Notes: generated from the sequence alone by a model not told the origin. DNA of 46,264 nucleotides from CAZGWJ01 sp964529445 (GCA_964529445.1 CAZGWJ010000010.1:1-46264); one strand, 5' to 3'. Positions 24,963-34,308 are shown, numbered from the stretch's first letter. Translations and numbers: made by a program.

Positions 24963-26684
24963 ATGGTCCCGAAGAAGGCTCGCCCGAACCCGGTCCCCTC
25001 CGATGCCCTGTTCTCAATTCTGTTCGTTTCGTCGTTCGTGATCCTGCTTCTGCTCTTTTTTGTCCCGTTTTTCATGTCCAACGACGATACGTTCATCATG
25101 ATGATCCTGCGCGGGGTGGGACTGACGGATTCGCCCTCGGAATGGGTTATTTTCCTGAACGCTCTTCTCGGACGTATCATGAAGGCGCTCTACCTCGCGG
25201 TGCCGCACTTTTCCTGGTACACCGTCTACCAGTTGCTGATGATGATCCTTTCGATGTGGATTTTCCTGCGCGTCCTCTTGGACCGCGCAGTGGGCATATA
25301 CCGCCGATGGTTCGCGGGGCTCCTGACGGCAGCGCTATTCCACGAATTCCTGATATCGATCCATTTCACGTCCTCAACCCTCCTCGCAACCCTGGCCGGC
25401 ATCGTCGGTCTTGCCCATGGCGCCAACCGTCGCCAACGGTCCTGGACCGATGGAGCCTGCATCCTGGCCCTTGTGATGGCCGCCTTGTGCCGTCCTACGG
25501 CCTTCATCCTGGGGTGGATCCTGGTTCTACCACTGCTCGTCATTTCTTTTTGGCGTTCATCCATCCTCATCCGCAAGGAACTCTTCCTCCGCCTGATGGT
25601 CGGCGCGCTCTTGGGAGGTATCCTCCTCCTATCCGATCTCATTCTCCTGGATGCGAATCCGCCCTGGAAGAATGTCCTTCGAAACACTTTTCGGCTTGGT
25701 TCCCTGATCGAGTACAAGAAGATCCCTTATGACGAAAGGACGATCCCCCATTTCAGGGAAGAGGGCTGGAAATTGACGGAATACCTTCTCCTGATGAATG
25801 CCTACAACGGGGTCGGGCTATTCGACTCGGAGCGTCTGAATCGTCTGGACACGCGCATAAAAGTCATGACACCCCGCTCTGCGGGAGACGTCCTACGATT
25901 GTTCCTTTATCCCTGGAATCTTTTCCTCCTCGGCCTGCTCCTCTTGGGATTCGCCACCGCCAAACCCCGCCTGTGGTTCCGACCTTTGGTCATCACGTTT
26001 TGGGCTTTCGGCCTGATGCTGATATTGGCATTCCGCTACAAATTACCCCATTGGGTATCCCTGCCTATCCTCGCCTTCCTGGTGGTCGTGGTCATTTATG
26101 AAAGCTCAGATGCCCCCCCCGAGAACAGCCGTCCCGCGGCATCCCGTCGGAGGATGATCGCGGTCCTGGGGATCCTGATCCTCTGGATACCGCACCTGAT
26201 AACAAGTTGGCGTCAAAACCAGCTGTATCTCCAGCGTGAGAAACATTTCCTCCATGACTTGGCCGATCTGGATCTGGGCCCCCATCGTTTGTTCGTCAAT
26301 TGGGTGAACGGTTTTGAACCTTGCCGGATCAGGGCCTTCGGGAACATCGACATTCTACGGGGTTCTTCCATCTACCAGGTCGGGGCTTTTCAATCAACAC
26401 CCCATGCCCGAAAGGTCCTTGAACGTTTCGGTGTCAAGGATCCCATCCGAGACATCGTCGATCGGACCGACGTCTACATCTTTCGGGACGAACTGTCCTG
26501 GCCGCTTCTTAAAAAATACTATCTTGTTCGATACGGGATCGATGTGGAACCGATAGGTCCCCTGGGGGGGCCGGGTTGTCTGGCCTATCGCATCGTTCGC
26601 TGGGACCGGCGGGGTTCCCGCTTTCAGGGCGAAGGATCCTCCTGGCCTCCCGCCAAAACCATTTCCCGGGAAGCCCTTCCGTGA
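24963..26684 (+). CDS. Polytopic membrane protein, GT-C-like, first of a tandem paralogous pair
   Basis: A 573-residue protein with about ten hydrophobic segments up to residue 420 and a soluble tail of about 150 residues. The first outside loop has FFMSNDDTFIMMILRGVGL, with the paired acidic residues expected in a GT-C fold but not in an ArnT-type arrangement. The tail contains FVNWVNGFEP and SSIYQVGAFQSTPHARKVL. I know no function. ATG at 24963 follows AGGAT. Its stop overlaps the GTG of the paralogous next gene (GTGA). Both tails end with a RYGIDVEP or KYDLDVKA-type segment, which indicates an ancestral duplication. Confidence 0.7.
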   Translation: MVPKKARPNPVPSDALFSILFVSSFVILLLLFFVPFFMSNDDTFIMMILRGVGLTDSPSEWVIFLNALLGRIMKALYLAVPHFSWYTVYQLLMMILSMWIFLRVLLDRAVGIYRRWFAGLLTAALFHEFLISIHFTSSTLLATLAGIVGLAHGANRRQRSWTDGACILALVMAALCRPTAFILGWILVLPLLVISFWRSSILIRKELFLRLMVGALLGGILLLSDLILLDANPPWKNVLRNTFRLGSLIEYKKIPYDERTIPHFREEGWKLTEYLLLMNAYNGVGLFDSERLNRLDTRIKVMTPRSAGDVLRLFLYPWNLFLLGLLLLGFATAKPRLWFRPLVITFWAFGLMLILAFRYKLPHWVSLPILAFLVVVVIYESSDAPPENSRPAASRRRMIAVLGILILWIPHLITSWRQNQLYLQREKHFLHDLADLDLGPHRLFVNWVNGFEPCRIRAFGNIDILRGSSIYQVGAFQSTPHARKVLERFGVKDPIRDIVDRTDVYIFRDELSWPLLKKYYLVRYGIDVEPIGPLGGPGCLAYRIVRWDRRGSRFQGEGSSWPPAKTISREALP

Positions 26685-28336
26685 ACCGCACCCATCCTTC
26701 GTCCAACTCACCTTCTCGTGTTCGCATCCATGCCACCCTCGGCACCGCGGTCTTTTCGATCCTGCTTTTCGCATTACTCACCCCCTATTACGCCACCAAC
26801 GATGACGCTTTCATTGCACTGATCCTGAGGGGGACGGGGTTCGTCCGCGAACCCTCTCCCTGGACCCTCTATCTCAACGTCATTCTCGGCAAATCCCTCT
26901 CGACGCTTTATGCCCTTTGGCCGGGCACGGCTTGGTACGCCCTTCTCCTGACGACGACAAGCGCGCTCTCCTTCTGGGTCGCCACGGCCGTCCTGCTCCA
27001 GCGGATCCGTTGCGCCCAAGACCGTCTTCTCCTGGCCCTCCTACTTCCCTCCCTCTTCTATCTGTTCCTGTTCCGTCCCCAATGGACGACCGTCGCCGTC
27101 CTGGCGGCCGCCGTCGGAATCATGGGCATCGTGGATTCCCTGGACCGGGATCGGGATCCCCTGCCGGGATGGCTGGGTGTCCTGTTGCTGACCGTGTCAT
27201 CCCTCATACGCACCTCCGCGTTGGGACTGGGGGTTCTGTCGGCCCTCCCCTTCTTCGTCCTGGAATGGCGTCGAATCTCGGGAAAACACCGCAACCCACG
27301 GCCGTTGTTCCTCGTCCTCCTGGCGACGATCGCCATCCCCCTCCTGGTCCAGTCGGCCGCCCATACCAAGCACCCCGAATGGCGGGATGCCCTGCGGTAC
27401 GCCCAGTTGCGCGCAAAACTCTTTCAATTCGTCAACGTGCCGTTCAACGAACGCACGGAACCGCTTTTCAAGGAGATCGGCTGGGACCGTCTCGATTACG
27501 ACCTGTACCGCACTTGGTATGGCGGAGTGGGCCGGTTTGGCCTGGAGTCGTTGGAGAAACTCGATCGCCTGAAGCCTGAGGCGGCTCCCCGCCCCTGGAA
27601 CATCCTCGGGGAAACCCTGGCCCTTCCCGCCATGGTCTTTCATGCCTGCCTGCTCCTCTTGGTATTCCTATGGGTTCCACGAAAGAAGGTCCCGTTGGCC
27701 CTGCTCCATCCGGCCTGGTCCGGAGCACTGCTCATGTCGCTCCTTGTGATCCTGTGGGCGCCTTACCGGGTGTCCGCTCCTGTGCTGGCGTTCACGATCT
27801 TGGCCGTCATCGCGACCGCCCTCTCCGCCCCTGAATCGCCCGAATCCATGCGCGCCTTGAGGGGATGGAGAGCCCTGGCGCTTTTCGTCATTACAGTCCT
27901 CTTCGCCTCTTCCCTCTGGCAGTCGAGCGTCATGGACCACGTCTTCCGGGACCGGGAAACGGGGTTCCGTCGCTGTACCGCCGAGTTATCGAAGGAAAAG
28001 GGTCTGCTTGTTTATTTCTGGGGCAATGGTATCCACGTGGATTGGTTGAGAGCTTTTGACGATTACAGGACCTTGGACGGTTTGAACCTGTACCCGGTGG
28101 GTTGGCTCCAATCGAGTCCCCACGCGGAGGCGTGGAGGACGCGCTATTCCCTGGCGGATCCCATACGGGACCTGGTGGACCGTGCCGATCTCGCCCTCGC
28201 CCCTTCCGAGGCCCTGCCCTGGGAACTGTACCGGGAATACATGAAGACAAAGTACGACCTGGACGTGAAAGCCCAGGAGGTTGTGAACGGGATGGGGTGC
28301 CGGGTCTACCGGGTGATAACAGCAGGTGGAAGATAG
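26681..28336 (+). CDS. Polytopic membrane protein, GT-C-like, second of a tandem paralogous pair
   Basis: From GTG at 26681 it has 551 residues with the same plan as its neighbour: an early hydrophobic segment, then YYATNDDAFIALILRGTGF, about nine more helices, and a soluble tail with VYFWGNGIHVDWLRAFDDY and PVGWLQSSPHAEAW. The two proteins align from end to end by eye. The overlapping GTGA suggests translation in fixed proportion. The frame is open 35 codons further upstream, but that overlaps the previous gene and starts without support. Function is unknown; a heteromeric or sequential pair of sugar transferases is a guess. Confidence 0.7.
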   Translation: MNRTHPSSNSPSRVRIHATLGTAVFSILLFALLTPYYATNDDAFIALILRGTGFVREPSPWTLYLNVILGKSLSTLYALWPGTAWYALLLTTTSALSFWVATAVLLQRIRCAQDRLLLALLLPSLFYLFLFRPQWTTVAVLAAAVGIMGIVDSLDRDRDPLPGWLGVLLLTVSSLIRTSALGLGVLSALPFFVLEWRRISGKHRNPRPLFLVLLATIAIPLLVQSAAHTKHPEWRDALRYAQLRAKLFQFVNVPFNERTEPLFKEIGWDRLDYDLYRTWYGGVGRFGLESLEKLDRLKPEAAPRPWNILGETLALPAMVFHACLLLLVFLWVPRKKVPLALLHPAWSGALLMSLLVILWAPYRVSAPVLAFTILAVIATALSAPESPESMRALRGWRALALFVITVLFASSLWQSSVMDHVFRDRETGFRRCTAELSKEKGLLVYFWGNGIHVDWLRAFDDYRTLDGLNLYPVGWLQSSPHAEAWRTRYSLADPIRDLVDRADLALAPSEALPWELYREYMKTKYDLDVKAQEVVNGMGCRVYRVITAGGR

Positions 28337-28407
28337 CAGGTAGAAGCAGGAAGATGACAACCAACAAGGGCAAATCGAATATAGAAAATCAAAAATGAAA
28401 ACTGGTC

Positions 28408-28437
28408 TTTCTCTGCGTCTCTGTGTCTCTGCGGTCC
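28408..28437. repeat. Single-arm repeat E (CGCAGAG type)
   Basis: The convergent gap between the membrane protein gene and the helicase gene carries one arm, TTTCTCTGCGTCTCTGTGTC onward to GCGGTCC. It is almost identical to the right arm of repeat C. A second arm is not evident, but an A/T and purine-rich stretch (28337-28400, with AGCAGGTGGAAGATAGCAGG) precedes it. Confidence 0.5.
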
Positions 28438-28456
28438 ACGTGTTCGTTTTATTCGT

Positions 28457-30661
28457 TCAGACCTTCTCGAGTTTCGCCATCTTGGCCATCAACTGTTTCT
28501 TCCCGACGTTCGGAAAGGACACCGTCACCTTGAGGTCCTCCCCCTTGCCCGACAGGGCGATGACCATGCCCCGCCCGAACTTGGCGTGCATGACCGTATC
28601 CCCCAACTGGTAGGGCGGTTTTTCGCTCCCGTCCTCGTCCCACTCGGGGTCCCTCAACTCGTCGAAAACGGGCTTGTCGGCGGCGAGGTCCCTCAAGCCA
28701 CCCTCCGTGGCCACCACCCGGGCCGCCATCCCGGTTGCGTTCAGCAGTTCCTTCGGGATCTCCATCAGGAACCGGGAGGGCGTTCGCCACTGCACCGAAC
28801 CGTAAACAGTGCGGCTGGCCGCCCCGGTGAGGAACAGGCGGTCCATGGCCCGCGTCATGCCCACATAGCAGAGCCGACGCTCCTCCTGCACCTCGTTGTC
28901 CTCCTGCATGGAGTTGTTGTGGGGAAAGAGCCCTTCCTCCATGCCCGTGATGAAGACCACCGGGAATTCCAGGCCCTTGGCGTTGTGGAGCGTCATGAGG
29001 GTCACGCGGTTCGACTTGTCCTCCAGGTCATCCACGTCGGCCGCGAGGGTGACCTGGTCCAGGAACCCGCCCACCGTGGGCTCCGGAGAGGTCTTCTCGT
29101 AATCCGTGATGGAACTCACCAGTTCCTTCAGGTTCTCGACCCTTGAACGGGCCTCGATCGTCTGCTCGGACTCCAGGTCGGAGAGGTAGCCGCTCCGGGA
29201 CAGGACCTCCTTCAAGAACTCGGAGGGTCTCATCGTGTCCCGGACCGCCAGGAGCCCATCGATCAGCTTCACGAAGGCCGCCACGGCCTGGCCGGTCTTG
29301 GCAGGCAGGGATCCCGACTCCGCGGCCTTCCGGGCCGCTTCCAGAAGCGTCCATTCCTCCTTCTTGGCCTTCTCCTCCAGCTTCTCGACCGTCCCGCTCC
29401 CGATGCCCCGTATGGGCACGTTGATGATGCGGCGCAGGCTCACCGAATCGCGGGGGTTCGACAGGACCTTCAGGTAGGCCAGGAGGTCCTTGACCTCCTT
29501 GCGCTCGTAGAACTTAAGCCCCCCGATGATGACATAGGGAATGCGGTGGCGCCGGAAGGCATCTTCCAGCACGCGGGATTGCGCGTTGGTGCGGTACAGC
29601 ACCACGCCGGCCTTGTAGGGCTTGTCCAGGCGGGACAAGGTGTGCGTCAGGGTGCGAACCACGTATTCGGCCTCGTCCTTGTCGTCCTGCGCCTGGTAGT
29701 ACGTGACGGGCTCGCCCTCCTCGCGCACGGCGAAAAGGTCCTTCTCGCGGCGCTCCTTGTTGTTTCGGATGACGGCCTGGGCCGCCTGGATGACGGATCG
29801 GGTGGAACGGTAGTTCTGCTGGAGCTTGTAGATCCGGGCACCCACGAAGTCGTGCTCGAACTGCAGGATATTGCGGATGTCGGCCCCTCTCCAGGAATAG
29901 ATGGACTGGTCGGGGTCCCCCACCACGCAGAGGTTGTCCTCGGGTGCCGCTAAATGTCGCACAAGCCGGTATTGGGCCGTATTGATGTCCTGATATTCAT
30001 CCACCAGCACGTATTCGAACCGTGCTTGGTAGGACACGAGAACCTTCTTGTCCTCCTCGAAAAGCCGCACGGCGTTGAAGAGAAGATCGTCGAAATCCAT
30101 GGCATTGTTCTGGAGCAGTTTCCGTTGGTAGAGCGGGTAGACACGGGCCACGCGCTCCATGAAGAACCCCGAGGCGGCCTCGGCATACTGTTCCGGGGTC
30201 TTGAGCTCGTTCTTGGCGGCGCTGATGAAGGCGTGCACGGCCCGCGGGTGAACCTGCTTTTCGTCCCACTTGAGGTCCCAGATGCATTCCTTGATGAGGG
30301 CTTCCTGGTCCGCGTCGTCGAAGAGGGTGAAACCGGGCTTGTACGCCAACTTTTCGGCGTGGAGCTTGAGGATGCGCAGGCAGAAGGAGTGGAAGGTGCC
30401 AATGAAAAGCGATTGGGCCCGGCCACCCGCTAGGCGGGAAACGCGGTCCCGCATCTCGCCGGCGGCCTTGTTGGTGAAAGTGACTGCGAGGACCCGGAAC
30501 GGATCCACGCCGCACTCGTTGAGAAGCCGGATGATCCGATAGGTCACGACGCGCGTCTTGCCGGACCCTGCGCCCGCGAGGATGAGGGCCGGCCCCTTTT
30601 CGTGGAGCACCGCGTCCCTTTGCTCCTCGTTCAGCTCTTTCAAATAGGACGGCGCCCTCAT
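28457..30661 (-). CDS. pcrA: ATP-dependent DNA helicase PcrA/UvrD
   Basis: A 3'-5' superfamily 1A helicase for nucleotide excision repair, mismatch repair or removal of stalled complexes. It has 734 residues: Walker A AGAGSGKT (29-36), DEYQDIN for Walker B, GDPDQSIYSWRGAD, TLHNAKGLEFPVVF and VGMTRAMDRLFLTGA. The last 55 residues (YQLGDTVMHAKFGRGMVIAL) form the PcrA-type Tudor-like RNA-polymerase-binding tail. ATG at 30661 overlaps the stop of a 45-codon upstream frame that copies this gene's 5' end. Frame opening 60 bases earlier is not used here because the family start fits residue 1 at MRAPSYL. Confidence 0.95.
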   Translation of the reverse strand: MRAPSYLKELNEEQRDAVLHEKGPALILAGAGSGKTRVVTYRIIRLLNECGVDPFRVLAVTFTNKAAGEMRDRVSRLAGGRAQSLFIGTFHSFCLRILKLHAEKLAYKPGFTLFDDADQEALIKECIWDLKWDEKQVHPRAVHAFISAAKNELKTPEQYAEAASGFFMERVARVYPLYQRKLLQNNAMDFDDLLFNAVRLFEEDKKVLVSYQARFEYVLVDEYQDINTAQYRLVRHLAAPEDNLCVVGDPDQSIYSWRGADIRNILQFEHDFVGARIYKLQQNYRSTRSVIQAAQAVIRNNKERREKDLFAVREEGEPVTYYQAQDDKDEAEYVVRTLTHTLSRLDKPYKAGVVLYRTNAQSRVLEDAFRRHRIPYVIIGGLKFYERKEVKDLLAYLKVLSNPRDSVSLRRIINVPIRGIGSGTVEKLEEKAKKEEWTLLEAARKAAESGSLPAKTGQAVAAFVKLIDGLLAVRDTMRPSEFLKEVLSRSGYLSDLESEQTIEARSRVENLKELVSSITDYEKTSPEPTVGGFLDQVTLAADVDDLEDKSNRVTLMTLHNAKGLEFPVVFITGMEEGLFPHNNSMQEDNEVQEERRLCYVGMTRAMDRLFLTGAASRTVYGSVQWRTPSRFLMEIPKELLNATGMAARVVATEGGLRDLAADKPVFDELRDPEWDEDGSEKPPYQLGDTVMHAKFGRGMVIALSGKGEDLKVTVSFPNVGKKQLMAKMAKLEKV

Positions 30662-30795
30662 GGCGACACCCGTAACGAGCCGCCCTTCGGCCACAAGCCG
30701 GAGGGCGACGATCGCCCACACTTCTTCCAGAATTCAAAAGGGGTGAGCACCGCGTCCCTTGGCTCCTCGTTCAGTTCCTTCAGGTCGTTCTTCAT
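30658..30795 (-). pseudogene. Truncated duplicate of the helicase 5' end (45-codon frame)
   Basis: ATG at 30795 begins MKNDLKELNEEPRDAVL, a near copy of the helicase's own YLKELNEEQRDAVL. Codons at 30783-30745 and 30643-30605 match at 35 of 39 bases, with three silent changes and one Gln to Pro. The frame then diverges and stops at 30658 as TGA inside the helicase ATG (ATGA). A TACAAT hexamer lies at 30810-30805. It may be a remnant of a rearranged start or a short upstream coupling peptide. Gap 30796-30977 beyond it holds nothing I recognise. Confidence 0.55.
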
Positions 30796-30977
30796 GAGCG
30801 GCGTATTGTACCCGCTATAAGGCGGATTTTCCCGCTGGAACCGCAAATATCGATGACCCGATCAAGGGCGTCATGCCATCACGGGGATTTCAGCCGTCCA
30901 TTTTGAACGGCAGGGTGTTCCGGGAATTATGGAAGGCGCAGGAGATGACTTGGCAAGAATTGGAAGGTTGCCTCGGA

Positions 30978-31319
30978 TTACGATGCGGTCTCGATCATCT
31001 GGCGAATGGCCTTGCGGACGGTATCGTCCAGAACGATGAATTGGAGACCCGATAGCTGCTTTTCGGCCCAAACGACCTTGGCATAAACGTCAACTTCCTT
31101 CTTCTGTCCGACCAGGAAACTGAGCTTCAGGATCATCTGGGGCTTGGCCGCATCCCCGAGCTCAAGACAGATGCCTCCCTCGCTGATGTTCCTGGAACGC
31201 ACCTTGATCGGGGTGCCCTGGACTTCGAAGACGTTTCCGGAAATTGATTCATTCACCAGATGGGTGTTGACCGATTCCTTGAAAGAGGACCGCTTATGTT
31301 GTCTTTTATCTTTCTGCAA
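30978..31319 (-). CDS. PilZ-domain protein 2
   Basis: A 113-residue single-domain PilZ protein, paralogous to 20844-21188. The arm reads RQHKRSSFKE near residue 6 and the loop reads SRNISEGGICL (N-x-S-x-x-G), keeping the serine but replacing the first aspartate with asparagine. YAKVVWAEKQLSGLQFIVLDD matches the other copy. The start is TTG at 31319, with GAGG eight bases upstream. A promoter-like pair of hexamers lies at 31359-31387. Confidence 0.82.
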   Translation of the reverse strand: MQKDKRQHKRSSFKESVNTHLVNESISGNVFEVQGTPIKVRSRNISEGGICLELGDAAKPQMILKLSFLVGQKKEVDVYAKVVWAEKQLSGLQFIVLDDTVRKAIRQMIETAS

Positions 31320-31358
31320 GAAAAAGGCCTCGGAAATCCGGTTTTAATTCCAGGTAAA

Positions 31359-31387
31359 ACGATAAAACAGCCCGCTTAACCCGTCAA
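31359..31387 (-). promoter_or_regulatory. Candidate sigma70 promoter for the second PilZ gene
   Basis: TTGACG (31387-31382) and TATCGT (31364-31359) on the minus strand have a 17-base spacer. The TTG start follows 39 bases after the -10. Just upstream, CGATATCC and GGATATCG (31400-31407 and 31442-31449) form a separated inverted repeat that could be an operator. Confidence 0.5.
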
Positions 31388-31466
31388 CCAAATTCGAAAC
31401 GATATCCGGTTCCCTCTTCGCCAGAATACCAAGAAAGAAAAGGATATCGTGGAAATTTCCCCGGAT

Positions 31467-33557
31467 TCAAGGAACGGCGACCAACAGATAGGCCGCCTCG
31501 GGGACCCAAGTCAGATACACATCATTGTTCAGCCAGCGGATCCTGGGTTGCTTTTTCAAAGGGCGTCCCGAGGTGTCCAGGGCCTGGACCTTCAATCCGG
31601 GTTCCGGGCGCATCCGATGAAGCACCACCGTAGCCCGGACCGGTTCCAGGTGGACGGGCGTATGGCCGAGCGAAAGACATCTCTTCCGGTCCGGACTGAA
31701 CGCCATGCCACTATTGATGGCACGGGCGCTCGCTGAAAGGAGGACGCGTTTGGACCGCTGGATGCCTTCCTTCGTCAGGGAGATCGCGGAAAGGGCGACA
31801 AACTCGTTGGGGCTTTCGACATCCCAGACCGCGTTCTTGAAACGACGGTGCGCCACGAAGCCCATGACCACCTGGAAACGGGGCGCATTCACCTGTGCGA
31901 CGCCAATGTTTCCCTGCCATACGATCTGGCCAGAATCCGACGTTACCTTCTGCGTCCTCTCCTGGATGGATGGTGCGGCATCCTTCCTCGGGGCCCCATC
32001 GCCCTTTCCCGGCCTCCACCCTGATCGCCGGGCAAGCACCGGCAATCCGCCGATTGCACCCTTCGGGAGCGCAAGGACCTGGCTCGTCTCCTTCAGGTCC
32101 CCGCGTCGGAAAGCCAGGGCTGCGACCGGGAACGGGATCATCCAGGCGGGTTGGGTGCCGAGGTCGTCGGGGACCTGCGTGCCCCATTCAGGGCCTATCG
32201 TCTCGAGAGCCACGCAGGCATTCCAGCCCTGGAAGATCCCGAAAGCCGCCGCCAGGAGAGGACGCTCCGCACCGTAGGCATTGGGGAAAGCGCCGCTGTA
32301 AAGGGCCAGGAAGGGAGCCCCCAACCGCCGACGGGTCGCTAACCGGCTCAGGAAGGATGCCGACGGGTCCATCAGGACGGGGAGAGGTTCCGCCACGAAA
32401 GCGCCCGACTCCCGGATGGCACGATCGTCCACGGTCCCGACCGTGAACTTCCCGGATTCCAGGAGAAAATCTCCCTCCGGGGCCGACGGGTCCGGCCAAT
32501 GAACCCCGGAGAGAGAGCGGTCCGAGGCCTGCGAGGATTCCCCCGGATCCAGGAAGATCCTCACCGCCAGGGCACGACACGGGTCCACCAACCGCCGGAG
32601 CGACTCCAGCTCCTTCTCCGAAGGTCCCGGCCCCTCGACAGGAATCCTCAGGAGGTTGCAGCCGTAAGCCGCGGCCCGTCTCAACAACGCCGAAAGGTGC
32701 TTGTCGTCTTCCTGAAGTGCCGCTCGGGGCAGGCTCACACCCCACCAGCGTTCCTCCGACGGTTTCAGGTCCCGCAGGACCGCACCCATGTCAATCGCGG
32801 TGCCGGTTGGATCCGGATCATCCCCCCCAAAGACGGGCCAATCACCGGGCATCATCGTCACCAGCGGTTCGGGTGCGCCTTCCAGGGGGATCTCCTCGTC
32901 AGTCAAGGTGACCGCTAGGAGGATGGGTACCGGCATGCGCCCTCGGGACCGAAAAACCAGGGATTGGATGGGCACATCCGGGCGGGGGTTCTTCCAGGCG
33001 AACACGTTGATGCCCCGTCGGATGCCGCGCCGCTCGTGCGACCAGGCCACTTCGCAGGCATCGCCCCGGCGGATATCCCACCAATTCGTGAACTCGATGC
33101 CAACCCGCAGGGGAACAAGGGCCTTCTCTCCGTCCTGGTAAAGGATCTCGTACTCGGCCACGGTCGTCTTCTTCGAAGTGCCGCCCCAGGCGCAAGTATG
33201 CAGGAAGTACAACACCGCGCCACGACGCCCCTCCGCGTCGATCAGCGCCTCCTTCGGGAAGGACGGACGGTCCCGGCCGGCCAGGACGATGACGGACCGT
33301 CCCTGGTTTTTCCCAGGATCGATGATCTTGAAGGGAATGCCACCGAAATCCCGGCGTCCGGTTGGAAGGTCGCGCAAGTCGATGTCAGGCCCTTGATCGG
33401 TCCAACCACCCTTTCCATCCGCCTCGACCTCATCGCGAAGCCCCCTATTGGCGGCCCAGGAAAGATCCAGGTGCTGGAAAACCGCGGCGGGAAGGACGGG
33501 ACCGGCTGTGGGACCCAGCAGGAGGAGGGCGAGGGAAAGGACCGGAAGAGGCTTCAC
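31467..33557 (-). CDS. Secreted protein of unknown function with beta-sandwich and TIM-barrel-like parts
   Basis: A 696-residue protein with an N-terminal hydrophobic signal peptide (VLSLALLLLGPTAGPVLPAA) and predicted export. The N-terminal third resembles a carbohydrate-binding or NPCBM-like beta domain (DIDLRDLPTGRRDFGGIPFKI, AEYEILYQDGEK). The middle third reads like part of a TIM barrel (WWGVSLPRAALQ, AAYGCNLLRIPVEGPG, RIFLDPGES), and the end is a beta-rich region. It may be a glycoside hydrolase-like enzyme, but I could not identify catalytic acids with confidence. It starts at GTG 33557, seven bases after the LOG gene. Confidence 0.6.
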   Translation of the reverse strand: MKPLPVLSLALLLLGPTAGPVLPAAVFQHLDLSWAANRGLRDEVEADGKGGWTDQGPDIDLRDLPTGRRDFGGIPFKIIDPGKNQGRSVIVLAGRDRPSFPKEALIDAEGRRGAVLYFLHTCAWGGTSKKTTVAEYEILYQDGEKALVPLRVGIEFTNWWDIRRGDACEVAWSHERRGIRRGINVFAWKNPRPDVPIQSLVFRSRGRMPVPILLAVTLTDEEIPLEGAPEPLVTMMPGDWPVFGGDDPDPTGTAIDMGAVLRDLKPSEERWWGVSLPRAALQEDDKHLSALLRRAAAYGCNLLRIPVEGPGPSEKELESLRRLVDPCRALAVRIFLDPGESSQASDRSLSGVHWPDPSAPEGDFLLESGKFTVGTVDDRAIRESGAFVAEPLPVLMDPSASFLSRLATRRRLGAPFLALYSGAFPNAYGAERPLLAAAFGIFQGWNACVALETIGPEWGTQVPDDLGTQPAWMIPFPVAALAFRRGDLKETSQVLALPKGAIGGLPVLARRSGWRPGKGDGAPRKDAAPSIQERTQKVTSDSGQIVWQGNIGVAQVNAPRFQVVMGFVAHRRFKNAVWDVESPNEFVALSAISLTKEGIQRSKRVLLSASARAINSGMAFSPDRKRCLSLGHTPVHLEPVRATVVLHRMRPEPGLKVQALDTSGRPLKKQPRIRWLNNDVYLTWVPEAAYLLVAVP

Positions 33558-33564
33558 GGGGATT

Positions 33565-34266
33565 TCAGGCTTTCTTGTAGGATCGCAGGACGGTATTCAC
33601 GACCTCCTCCGGATCGTCGAGGACATAGAAGATGTCGAGGTCCTTCTCATCGATGTATCGGTTCTCCCGGAAGGCGCTGTTCTTCAACCAATCCAGCAGA
33701 CCCTGCCAATAGGCGCGGTTATAGAGGATCACCGGGAAGGGGCGGATCTTGTGGGTCTGCACCAGCGTCAGGCACTCGAAAAGCTCATCCAGGGTTCCGA
33801 ACCCTCCCGGCATGATCACGACGGCGGAAGCGTACTTGACGAACATCACCTTGCGCACGAAGAAATAGCGGAAGCTCACCAACCGGTTGATGTAATCGTT
33901 GGCCTTCTGCTCGAACGGGAGCTCGATGTTGCAGCCGATGGAACGGCCTTTCGCCTCGAGCGCGCCCCGGTTGGCGGCCTCCATGGCGCCAGGGCCGCCT
34001 CCCGTGAGAATGGAAAACCCCTTGCGGGCCAAACCGCGTGCGATGCGACGGGCCGCCTCGTAATCGGCGGCATCCTCCTTGGCCCGAGCCGAACCGAAGA
34101 TCGTCACGGCAGGACGGATGTCGGCCAGGTTCTCGAACCCGTCCACGAACTCGGACATGATGCGGAACATGCGCCATGTGTCCTGTTCCGTGAAACTATC
34201 CACGGTATAGGGACTGACGGCGGCGAGATGCCGCTTGACGGATTTTCTCGCTCGATTCCGCGCCAT
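33565..34266 (-). CDS. LOG-family protein (nucleotide phosphoribohydrolase-like)
   Basis: Proteins of this family cleave the ribose phosphate from AMP-like nucleotides; plant members activate cytokinins. It has 233 residues from ATG at 34266, preceded by GGAGGAGGG. TIFGSARAKE, GGGPGAMEAANRGA (89-102) and PGGFGTLDE (153-161) are the expected substrate motifs, and the last carries the catalytic Arg/Glu region. The family is annotated TIGR00730-like. The frame extends upstream by 74 codons but without support. It is followed after seven bases by the secreted protein gene. Confidence 0.9.
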   Translation of the reverse strand: MARNRARKSVKRHLAAVSPYTVDSFTEQDTWRMFRIMSEFVDGFENLADIRPAVTIFGSARAKEDAADYEAARRIARGLARKGFSILTGGGPGAMEAANRGALEAKGRSIGCNIELPFEQKANDYINRLVSFRYFFVRKVMFVKYASAVVIMPGGFGTLDELFECLTLVQTHKIRPFPVILYNRAYWQGLLDWLKNSAFRENRYIDEKDLDIFYVLDDPEEVVNTVLRSYKKA

Positions 34267-34299
34267 GATTCCACCCTCCTCCGGTCTTCCATCTGGATC

Positions 34300-34308
34300 A
34301 TTGTAACA
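34300..34308 (-). promoter_or_regulatory. Candidate extended -10 promoter for the LOG gene
   Basis: On the minus strand TGTTACAAT (TG-n-TACAAT) lies about 34 bases ahead of the ATG. No good -35 hexamer is seen at 16-18 base spacing, which an extended -10 can tolerate. Confidence 0.4.
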
